Assembly (NCBI GenBank): GCA_003153335.1
Contig: PLYG01000340.1
Location: 1 to 5,736 of the forward strand
Direction: 5' to 3'
From: Betaproteobacteria bacterium
Lineage (GTDB): Bacteria > Pseudomonadota > Gammaproteobacteria > Burkholderiales > Casimicrobiaceae
DNA length: 5,736 nt
The position numbers were made by a program, and so were the translations under genes. The notes under the pieces are model-generated. The model was not told the origin of the DNA. It saw only the letters and a list, made by a program, of their open reading frames with translations, and searched no databases. Positions within the stretch are counted from its first letter, which is position 1. Each line of letters starts with the position of its first letter. This document shows positions 1-5,689 of this stretch, one piece after another.

Positions 1-2
1 TG

Positions 3-251
3 TGGGCGCTCTACCAGGAGACGGTCAGCTCGGCGATGGGCATGCAGGTGATGATCCTGATCTTCATCGTCATCATCATCGGCGGGCTGGGCTCGGTCGG
101 CGGTTGTTTCATCGGTGCGCTGCTGGTGGGGCTGGTCGCCAATTACATCGGGTTCCTCGCGCCCAAAATCGCGCTGGGCTCCAACATCCTGCTGATGGTG
201 CTGATCCTGCTGTGGCGGCCGCAGGGCCTGTATCCGGTGGCGAAGCGATGA
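3..251 (+). CDS. livH: LivH-type branched-chain amino acid ABC permease, C-terminal part (5' truncated by window)
   Basis: An open frame runs in from the left edge and gives the last 82 residues of an inner-membrane permease; the start lies outside the window. Two hydrophobic stretches are visible. The first leads into GGLGSVGGCFIGALLVGL, the conserved GGLGS-x-x-G-x-x-x-GA signature near the end of LivH-family permeases. The second leads into the usual closing sequence LLWRPQGLYP. In this family LivH pairs with LivM to form the channel of an importer for leucine, isoleucine, valine or, in many soil bacteria, other amides, urea or aromatic acids. The stop overlaps the next start as ATGA (248-251), which supports translational coupling to livM. 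Family assignment is firm; the substrate is not known. Confidence 0.9.
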   Translation, partial: WALYQETVSSAMGMQVMILIFIVIIIGGLGSVGGCFIGALLVGLVANYIGFLAPKIALGSNILLMVLILLWRPQGLYPVAKR

Positions 252-1324
252 GGGTGCCAGGCGTGATGAAGCGGCTGCTTTCCGGCGATTATCCGCAGAG
301 CCGCATACTCAGCGTCGCGCTGATCCTGATCCTCGCAGGCCTGGCGTTGGCACCCTTCGTGTTTCCGGGAACGCGTTCGCTCGACGTCGCCGCCAAGGTC
401 TGCGTGTTCATCCTGCTGGTGGCAAGCTACGACCTGCTGCTCGGCTACACCGGCATCGTGTCGTTCGCGCACACCATGTTCTTCGGCATCGGCGCCTACG
501 GCATCGCCATCGCCGCTTCCAAACTGGGCCCGACCTGGGGCAGTCTTGCTCTTGGCAGTCTTGCCGCGCTCGCCTGTTCGGCGCTGCTGTCGCTGGTGAT
601 CGGCTTGCTCTCGCTGCGGGTCAAGACCATCTTCTTCGCCATGATCACGCTCGCGGTGGCGTCGTTCTTCTCCATTCTCGCCTCGCAATTGTCGTCAATC
701 ACCGGCGGCGAGGATGGGCTCACCTACAAGCTGCCCGAGCTGCTGCTGCCGGGAACGAAACTGCTTGAGACTGCGCTGTTCGGCGTCGAGATCAACGGCA
801 AGATCCTTTGCTACTACATCGTCTTCTTCGGCGCGTTCTTTCTGTTTCTCGTCCTGCTGCGGATCGTGAACTCGCCTTTCGGCCGCGTGTTGCAGGCGAT
901 ACGCGAAAACGATTTCCGCGCCGAGGCCATCGGCTATCGCAGCGTGATCTATCGCAGCGTCGCCAACTGCCTGTCCGCGCTCGCCGCCACGGCTGCCGGC
1001 ATCCTCTATGCGATCTGGCTGCGCTACGCGGGACCCGACACCACCCTGTCGCTCGACATCATGATCGACATCCTGCTCATGGTGGTCATCGGCGGCATGG
1101 GGACGCTGTACGGCGCGGTGATCGGGGCGACGCTGTTCATCATCGCCCAGAATTACCTGCAGGACCTGATGAAACTCGGCAGCGATGCGGCGGCCGGGAT
1201 ACCGCTGTTGCCCAACCTGATCCACCCGGACCGCTGGCTGCTGTGGCTGGGCATCCTCTTCATCCTCAGCGTGTACTACTTTCCCACCGGCATCGTCGGC
1301 CGGCTGCGGGGCGCCGGCCGTTGA
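248..1324 (+). CDS. livM: LivM-type branched-chain amino acid ABC permease
   Basis: Complete 358-residue polytopic inner-membrane protein, the partner of the upstream LivH. Family marks are GYTGIVSFAHTMFFGIGAY at residues 66-84, the TGGEDGL loop at 152-158, an EAA-like cytoplasmic loop AIRENDFRAEAIGYR at 217-231 that should contact the ATPase, and VVIGGMGTLYGAVIGA in the C-terminal third. About eight to ten hydrophobic segments are visible. The length fits non-enteric LivM proteins; E. coli LivM is longer. The start is uncertain: ATG 248 overlaps the livH stop, but GTG 263 and ATG 266 follow a GAGGG at 250-254 and may be the true starts, giving a protein beginning MKRLLSGDY. No binding protein or ATPase of this family follows, so livM probably ends its operon. 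Substrate unknown. Confidence 0.93.
   Translation: MRVPGVMKRLLSGDYPQSRILSVALILILAGLALAPFVFPGTRSLDVAAKVCVFILLVASYDLLLGYTGIVSFAHTMFFGIGAYGIAIAASKLGPTWGSLALGSLAALACSALLSLVIGLLSLRVKTIFFAMITLAVASFFSILASQLSSITGGEDGLTYKLPELLLPGTKLLETALFGVEINGKILCYYIVFFGAFFLFLVLLRIVNSPFGRVLQAIRENDFRAEAIGYRSVIYRSVANCLSALAATAAGILYAIWLRYAGPDTTLSLDIMIDILLMVVIGGMGTLYGAVIGATLFIIAQNYLQDLMKLGSDAAAGIPLLPNLIHPDRWLLWLGILFILSVYYFPTGIVGRLRGAGR
539..564 (+). repeat. Short direct repeat inside livM
   Basis: GGCAGTCTTGC occurs at 539-549 and again at 554-564, a 15-base period that encodes a repeated Gly-Ser-Leu-Ala in a membrane segment. It preserves the reading frame and looks like a small in-frame duplication with no separate function. 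Confidence 0.5.
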
Positions 1325-1349
1325 AATTTCCATCCTTCGCCGTCCGCCA

Positions 1350-1358
1350 TGCTAGAGT
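1350..1358 (+). promoter_or_regulatory. Candidate extended -10 promoter for the NitT/TauT operon
   Basis: TGCTAGAGT fits an extended -10 element (TG-N-TAGAGT, matching TATAAT at the first, second, fourth and sixth bases). It lies 59 bases before the binding-protein start, in the only sizeable gap of the window. A TTGAAA at 1321-1326 is too far away (26 bases) to serve as its -35 box, and no good -35 lies at 16-18 bases. This is a pattern match only. Confidence 0.33.
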
Positions 1359-1367
1359 GATCGCTAC

Positions 1368-1404
1368 GCCCCGGCACAAGAAGGCCAAACGGGGCTGGCC
1401 CTTT
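1368..1404 (+). other. Inverted repeats just before the binding-protein ribosome binding site
   Basis: Two sets of complementary arms overlap here. GCCCCG (1368-1373) pairs with CGGGGC (1390-1395). AAGGCCA (1381-1387) pairs with TGGCCCTT (1396-1403) with one bulged C. A third option, CCAAA (1385-1389) with TTTGG (1402-1406), would cover the first bases of the Shine-Dalgarno. There is no run of T after any stem, so this is not a convincing intrinsic terminator. A role as RNA structure in the leader is possible but unproven. Confidence 0.35.
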
Positions 1405-1410
1405 GGAGGA
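1405..1410 (+). promoter_or_regulatory. Strong ribosome binding site of the binding-protein gene
   Basis: GGAGGA lies six bases before ATG 1417. It fixes the start of the binding protein although the same frame stays open far upstream into livM. It is the best Shine-Dalgarno in the window, which suits a binding protein that must be made in excess over its transporter. Confidence 0.85.
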
Positions 1411-1416
1411 AGTCAC

Positions 1417-2397
1417 ATGCATGCATCGAGCCTGTCAGGGCGCGTCGCGACCGCCGCCGCGCTGCTCGTTCTGAGTGCTGCCGCATCGGCGGTAGATCTC
1501 ACCGTCACGCATTTCGGCACCGGGATGTACGGTGCCCCATTCGCCGTCGCCCGTGAAAAGGGTTTCTTCAAGGAGGTCGGGATCGACGTCACCGGCTTCA
1601 TCACTTCCGACGGCGGCGGGACGACGATTCGCAACGCCCTGGCGTCCGAAATCCCCTACGGCGAGGTCGCGCTGCCGGCGGCAATCGCCGCCATCCAGCA
1701 GGGCGTGGAGCTGACCATCATCCATGGCGGTGTCGTAAGCGTGGCGGATCAGGTCTGGATCAGCCGCAAGGACGACACGCGCATCAGCAAGATCAGCGAC
1801 CTCAAGGGCAAGAAACTCGGCTACAGCAGCCCGAAGTCGGTCACCGACATGGTGACCACGATGATGCTCAACGCCAACGGCCTGACGGGGCAGGTCGAGC
1901 GCAAGTCCGTCGGCGGGGTCGGCGCCGGGCTCACCGCGCTGCGCGAGTCCGCCGTGGACATGACCTACGTCACCGAGCCGGTGTGGAGCAAGGAGCGCAA
2001 CAACTATCGGCTGGTGTTCAATTCCGCCGACTGGGCCCCGCACATCACGCAGACCGTCGGGATCGTCAAGACGGATTATCTCAAGAAGAATCCGGACAAG
2101 ATCCGCGCGATCATCAATGCCCGGCGCAAGGGCGTTGACTACCTCATCAAGAATCCCGACGAGTCCGCGCGCATCATGGCACGCGAATACAAGATCGAAG
2201 AGAGTGCCGCGCGGTCCGCAATCGCGAGCATCCTCGCGGTCAAGGGCGTCTACTGGAGCCCCGGTCGCTTCGACATGGAAGGCATGAACGAGATGCTCAA
2301 GGGCCTGGTGCTGGTCAAGGCGATCGAGCCCGGGCCCTTCGACTGGTCGAAGGTGCTGGACGAGAGTTACCTGCCTGCTGATCAGCGGACGAGGTGA
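1417..2397 (+). CDS. NitT/TauT-type ABC transporter periplasmic substrate-binding protein (NMT1/SsuA-like)
   Basis: Complete 326-residue exported protein that should capture the substrate in the periplasm and deliver it to the two permeases encoded downstream. Residues 1-25 form a signal peptide: a short N-terminus with Arg9, a hydrophobic core, and an ASA cleavage site before Val26. No lipobox cysteine is present, so it should be soluble. The mature part has NMT1/THI5-like features: PFAVAREKGFFKEVGIDV near the N-terminus, then DLKGKKLGYSSPKSVTD, then GGVGAGLTALRESAVDM, and a YLIKNPDESARIMAREY segment near the C-terminus. This fold class binds sulfonates, nitrate, pyrimidine precursors and aromatic carboxylates, so homology does not name the ligand. 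The start is set by GGAGGA six bases upstream. The next gene follows without a gap. Confidence 0.93.
   Translation: MHASSLSGRVATAAALLVLSAAASAVDLTVTHFGTGMYGAPFAVAREKGFFKEVGIDVTGFITSDGGGTTIRNALASEIPYGEVALPAAIAAIQQGVELTIIHGGVVSVADQVWISRKDDTRISKISDLKGKKLGYSSPKSVTDMVTTMMLNANGLTGQVERKSVGGVGAGLTALRESAVDMTYVTEPVWSKERNNYRLVFNSADWAPHITQTVGIVKTDYLKKNPDKIRAIINARRKGVDYLIKNPDESARIMAREYKIEESAARSAIASILAVKGVYWSPGRFDMEGMNEMLKGLVLVKAIEPGPFDWSKVLDESYLPADQRTR
2391..2397 (+). promoter_or_regulatory. Shine-Dalgarno GAGGTGA overlapping the binding-protein stop
   Basis: GAGGTGA includes the TGA stop of the binding protein and matches the 16S anti-Shine-Dalgarno over seven bases. It is too close to TTG 2398 (core GAGG only three bases away) but sits nine bases before GTG 2407, so it favours GTG 2407 as the start of the ATPase. 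Confidence 0.5.
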
Positions 2398-2406
2398 TTG
2401 CGTGAC

Positions 2407-3264
2407 GTGGCCCCGCCCGGGCTGCCGCGGCCGGTCGCTGAGCCGGGCACCGCGGTGACCGGCGGGCCTGGCCAGTGCGCGGTCCGCCTTGCCGGCGTCA
2501 CGCGCATCTACCCCGGCGCCGGCCTCCATCCGCCGGTGCAGGCGCTGGGCCCCCTCGATCTGGAACTCCGCCAAGGAGAATTCTTCGCGGTGGTGGGGCC
2601 GTCCGGCTGCGGCAAGTCCACGCTGCTCGACGTGCTGGCGGGCTTGAGCCGACCCACATCGGGCACGGTCGAGTTCGAGGGCCGACCGGTGACCGATAGG
2701 GTGCCCGAAGGTGTCGGCGTGGTGTTCCAGGAGGATGCGAGCTTCCACTGGCTCACCGTCCGCGACAATGCGGCTTTCGGGTTGCGCCGGCAGGGCGTGC
2801 CCGAGCGCGAGATCGCGGAGCGCGTCGACCATGCGATCGCCTTCATGGGCCTCAAGGCGTTCGCCACGGCCTACCCCGCGCAACTCTCGGGCGGCATGCG
2901 CCAGCGCCTGTGCATCGCCCGGACGCTGGTGCTGCGGCCACGGCTGCTGCTGCTCGACGAGCCGTTCGGCGCGCTTGACCAACAGACCCGGCTGCTGATG
3001 GGTGACGAGGTACTGCGGCTGTGGCGCGAGACCGGGGCGACGGTGCTGCTCATCACCCATGCCCTGGACGAGGCTGCGATGCTCGCCGACCGCGTCGGCG
3101 TGATGTCAGCGCGCCCGGGCCGCTTCATCGACGTGGTGACGACGGGCTGGCCGCGGGAGCGCGACAGCACGATCGTGGCGCGGCCGGAGTTCGGCCAAGT
3201 CACGGCCCGCCTGTGGTCAAACCTGCGCGCGGAGTCGATGAAAGCCATGAGCACCACGGCATGA
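2407..3264 (+). CDS. NitT/TauT-type ABC transporter ATP-binding protein (SsuB/TauB-like)
   Basis: Cytoplasmic ATPase that powers the importer. All motifs are intact: Walker A GPSGCGKST (2596-2622), Q-loop glutamine in VFQEDASFHWLTV (2728-2730), signature LSGGMRQR (2884-2907), Walker B LLLLDEP with Asp 2956 and catalytic Glu 2959, D-loop GALD, and H-loop histidine in ITHALDEA (3058-3060). The segment VMSARPGRF after the H-loop is typical of the nitrate/sulfonate branch. From GTG 2407 it has 285 residues. TTG 2398, directly after the previous stop, would add three residues; GTG 2455 would remove 16 of a Pro/Gly-rich leader. The choice rests on the GAGGTGA at 2391-2397. The stop overlaps the next ATG as ATGA (3261-3264), so the permease is probably translationally coupled. 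Confidence 0.95.
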   Translation: MAPPGLPRPVAEPGTAVTGGPGQCAVRLAGVTRIYPGAGLHPPVQALGPLDLELRQGEFFAVVGPSGCGKSTLLDVLAGLSRPTSGTVEFEGRPVTDRVPEGVGVVFQEDASFHWLTVRDNAAFGLRRQGVPEREIAERVDHAIAFMGLKAFATAYPAQLSGGMRQRLCIARTLVLRPRLLLLDEPFGALDQQTRLLMGDEVLRLWRETGATVLLITHALDEAAMLADRVGVMSARPGRFIDVVTTGWPRERDSTIVARPEFGQVTARLWSNLRAESMKAMSTTA

Positions 3265-4013
3265 CCCGCGCCGGCTGGATCCGCCTCGGGGTAGTGGTGC
3301 TGTGCATCGCCGCGCTCGAGATCGCCTGCCGGCTGCGCTGGATCGACCCGGTGGCGGTGATCCCGCCCAGCCGGATGGCCGCGGGCGCCTGGTCGCTGCT
3401 CGCCTCCGGCGAGTACACCCGGGACATCCTGCTCACTCTGGAGAACGTCGCGATGGCATTCGGCATCGCGCTGGCCCTGGGCTTCGCGGGCGGCGTGCTG
3501 CTGCACCGGATGCCGCGCCTGCGGCGTGCCGCTGATCCGCTGCTCGCCAGCTACTACGCGGTGCCGACGTTCATCTTCTATCCGCTGTTCATCGTGCTGT
3601 TCGGCCTCAATCGCTGGCCGCTGGTGGCGATCGGTGTGACGTTCGCCGTGGTCGCGATGGCGCTCAACACGCTGAACGGCTTCGAGCGGGTGCCGGCGGC
3701 GCTGCACCAGACGGCCCGCGTGATGGGACTCTCGCCCCTCCAGGAAACGTTCCTCGTGACGCTCCCGGCCTGCGCGCCTTACATCTTCACCGGGGCCAAG
3801 CTCGCCGTCGTGTACGCGTTCATCGCGGTGATCGCCGGCGAGTTCGTGCTGGCCGGTTCCGGCTTCGGTTTCAAAATCGCTTTCGCGTACAACAATTTCG
3901 ACAATCCGACGATGTACGGCCTGATGGCACTGCTGCTCCTCGTCGTGGGATTCGTGAACTGGGGGTTGACGGCGTGGGAGCGCCGCCTCCATGAGCGCTC
4001 GGCGGGCCGCTGA
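3261..4013 (+). CDS. NitT/TauT-type ABC transporter permease, first copy (SsuC/TauC-like)
   Basis: Complete 250-residue inner-membrane permease with about six hydrophobic segments: near residues 6-24, 60-82, 92-115, 118-138, 175-200 and 215-237. The cytoplasmic coupling loop reads TARVMGLSPLQETFLVTLP, the EAA-type motif of binding-protein-dependent permeases, with the conserved glycine at residue 156 (codon 3726-3728) and the closing LP. VPTFIFYPLFIVLFGL matches the conserved 'xPxxxxxPLxxxxFG' block of the nitrate/sulfonate branch. The start ATG 3261 overlaps the ATPase stop; the upstream open frame is only a shadow of the ATPase. A second, different permease gene starts two bases after this stop, so the channel is probably a heterodimer. 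Confidence 0.92.
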   Translation: MTRAGWIRLGVVVLCIAALEIACRLRWIDPVAVIPPSRMAAGAWSLLASGEYTRDILLTLENVAMAFGIALALGFAGGVLLHRMPRLRRAADPLLASYYAVPTFIFYPLFIVLFGLNRWPLVAIGVTFAVVAMALNTLNGFERVPAALHQTARVMGLSPLQETFLVTLPACAPYIFTGAKLAVVYAFIAVIAGEFVLAGSGFGFKIAFAYNNFDNPTMYGLMALLLLVVGFVNWGLTAWERRLHERSAGR

Positions 4014-4015
4014 CC

Positions 4016-4789
4016 ATGACCGCGAACGTTCTGAGCGCCTCCCCATCCGCCGCCTGGCGGGCACACATGGACACTGCGCTGCTGGTCGCGGCCTTGGTGG
4101 GGGCGTGGCAATTGCTCCACTTCGCCGTGGGCGGGGATGCGCTGCCTTCGCCGCTCGCGGCATCCCGGCGCCTGGTGCACCTGTTGGCCGACCCCGACTT
4201 CGCGGCCAATGCGGCCGAGACGGCCCGCGCGTTCGGCTATGCGCTGCTCATTTCATGGATCGGCGGGCTGGGCCTGGGCGTGCTGCTGGGCGCGCACCGC
4301 CTCACCGGCGACGTCTTCGAGCCCATGCTGGTGACGCTCTATGCGATCCCCAAGATCACGCTCTATCCGGTGATCCTGCTGCTGTTCGGGCTCGGCATTT
4401 CGGCGAAGATCGCGTTCGGCGCGCTGCACGGCATCATTCCGGTGGTCCTGTTCACGATGACCGCGGTGCGCAACATCCATCCGGTGCACCTGAAGAGCGC
4501 CCGCGCGCTGCACTTGACGCCGGCGGCCACCGCGCTGCATGTGATCCTGCCCGCGACGCTGCCGGAAGTGTTCTCCGGCTTTCGCATCGGCTTCGCATTG
4601 ACGCTGCTCGGCACGCTGATCGGCGAGATGTTCGCGTCGCAGCGCGGCATCGGCTACCTGCTGGTGCACGCGATGCAGAACAACGAGCCGGAAATCATCG
4701 TCGCCCTGGCGCTCCTGCTGGTGGCATTCGCAACCATCGCCAGCTCCCTGCTGCTCGCCCTCGACCGGCGCTTGCGGCACGCGGCGTGA
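4016..4789 (+). CDS. NitT/TauT-type ABC transporter permease, second copy (SsuC/TauC-like)
   Basis: Complete 257-residue inner-membrane permease of the same family as its upstream neighbour but clearly diverged. It keeps the pattern IPKITLYPVILLLFGLG and a coupling loop SARALHLTPAATALHVILP. In that loop the usually conserved glycine is replaced by His166 (codon 4511-4513), while the upstream permease keeps Gly156. About six hydrophobic segments are visible, and the protein begins with a longer, Ser/Ala-rich N-terminus. It starts two bases after the previous stop, so both permeases should be made in similar amounts. It probably forms a heterodimer with the first permease; a separate homodimer sharing the ATPase is possible but less likely given the tight spacing. 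Confidence 0.92.
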   Translation: MTANVLSASPSAAWRAHMDTALLVAALVGAWQLLHFAVGGDALPSPLAASRRLVHLLADPDFAANAAETARAFGYALLISWIGGLGLGVLLGAHRLTGDVFEPMLVTLYAIPKITLYPVILLLFGLGISAKIAFGALHGIIPVVLFTMTAVRNIHPVHLKSARALHLTPAATALHVILPATLPEVFSGFRIGFALTLLGTLIGEMFASQRGIGYLLVHAMQNNEPEIIVALALLLVAFATIASSLLLALDRRLRHAA

Positions 4790-4800
4790 TCCACCCTCGA

Positions 4801-4805
4801 AAGGA
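4801..4805 (+). promoter_or_regulatory. Ribosome binding site of the lyase gene
   Basis: AAGGA lies eight bases before ATG 4814 within the 24-base gap after the second permease. The gap has room for this site but no visible promoter or terminator, so the lyase gene is probably read from the transporter transcript. Confidence 0.7.
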
Positions 4806-4813
4806 CCTTTTCC

Positions 4814-5689
4814 ATGGCGGCACGACTCAAGCAACTCCTGACCTCCGGCGAGCTCATCGTCGCGCCCGGCGTGTTCGAAATGTTCTCCGCGCGCATCGCC
4901 GATCGCATGGGCTTCAATGCCCTGTACATGACCGGCTACGGCGTCTCGGCGTCCTACCTCGGCCAGCCCGACGCCGGACTCGTCACCTACACCGACATGA
5001 CGAGCCGGGCACGCACCATCGCGGAGGGGACCACGACGCCGCTCATCGCCGATGCCGATACGGGCTTCGGCGGGCTCATCAACGTGCGCCAGACCGTGCG
5101 CGGTTATGAGGCCGCCGGGGTGCAGGCCATCCAGATCGAGGATCAGGAAAGCCCTAAGAAATGCGGGCACACACCGAACCGCCGCGTGATCCCGATCGAA
5201 GACATGGTGCAGAAGATCACGGTCGCCCTGGAGGCGCGCCGGAACGATGACACCCTCATCATTGCCCGCACGGATTCGCGCACCGGCCTCGGCCTCGGCG
5301 AAGCGATCCGGCGCGGCAAGGCCTACGCCCGTGCCGGCGCGGACATCGTTTTCGTCGAAGCCCCGGAAAGCGAAGAGGATTTCCGCCGGATCGGCGGCGA
5401 AGTTGGCGGCGAGGGCGGCGCCTGGCTGCTGGCTAACATGGTTCCGAGCGGCAAGTCGCCCGTCGTACCGAAGGAGCGCCTGCGCGAGTTCGGCTTCGCT
5501 ATCATCATCTACCCCTCGGTCGGCATGAACGCCGCGTGCGCCGCGCTGAAGAACGCCTACGCGTATCTGCACGAGCATGGCAGCACCGAAGGCTCGCCGG
5601 TGCCGAGCATGAGCATGCAGGAGATGCACGAATTGGTCGGCTTCGAAGACGTCTGGGAATTCGAACGCAAGTACGCCCGCGCGCCATGA
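4814..5689 (+). CDS. Isocitrate lyase/PEP mutase superfamily C-C lyase (methylisocitrate or 2,3-dimethylmalate lyase-like)
   Basis: Complete 291-residue cytoplasmic enzyme, close in length to bacterial methylisocitrate lyase (PrpB) and 2,3-dimethylmalate lyase. Active-site marks in order: Asp53 in GQPDAG, metal-binding Asp80 and Asp82 in ADADTGFGG, IEDQ at 108-111, the catalytic loop KKCGH at 115-119 with Cys117 as the general acid, ARTD with Arg152, and VEAPE with Glu182. The cysteine loop separates C-C lyases from PEP mutase and phosphonopyruvate enzymes, so it should cleave a 2-hydroxy di- or tricarboxylate by a retro-aldol/Claisen reaction, giving pyruvate or glyoxylate plus a carboxylic acid. 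Many relatives carry the vague name 'carboxyvinyl-carboxyphosphonate phosphorylmutase', which does not fit this active site. The stop overlaps the next start (ATGA 5686-5689), which links it to a LeuC-like protein. Exact substrate unknown. Confidence 0.9.
   Translation: MAARLKQLLTSGELIVAPGVFEMFSARIADRMGFNALYMTGYGVSASYLGQPDAGLVTYTDMTSRARTIAEGTTTPLIADADTGFGGLINVRQTVRGYEAAGVQAIQIEDQESPKKCGHTPNRRVIPIEDMVQKITVALEARRNDDTLIIARTDSRTGLGLGEAIRRGKAYARAGADIVFVEAPESEEDFRRIGGEVGGEGGAWLLANMVPSGKSPVVPKERLREFGFAIIIYPSVGMNAACAALKNAYAYLHEHGSTEGSPVPSMSMQEMHELVGFEDVWEFERKYARAP

Noticed and set aside
1368..1404. Intrinsic terminator after livM
   Set aside because: The stems are short with mismatches or long loops and no U-tract follows; the Shine-Dalgarno of the next gene comes immediately after.
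808..1416. Upstream in-frame extension of the binding protein into livM
   Set aside because: The extension is an Arg/His-rich shadow of livM, while a signal peptide and a strong Shine-Dalgarno fix the start at 1417.
1435..3060. Long minus-strand open frame of 541 codons opposite the binding protein and ATPase
   Set aside because: It is a complement shadow of two well-supported genes in GC-rich DNA. Its product is His/Arg/Ala/Gly-rich with no recognisable domain.
2871..4163. Minus-strand open frame of 430 codons opposite the ATPase and first permease
   Set aside because: The composition (runs of Arg, His, Gln, Glu) is typical of antisense GC-rich frames, and the opposite strand holds clear ABC genes.
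4800..4810. Small palindrome AAAGG-A-CCTTT at the lyase ribosome site
   Set aside because: The single-base centre cannot form an RNA hairpin. It is explained by the AAGGA site next to a short T run.
3991..5109. Plus-strand open frame of 372 codons over the second permease and lyase start
   Set aside because: It is an out-of-frame, Arg/Ala-rich translation of two real genes.
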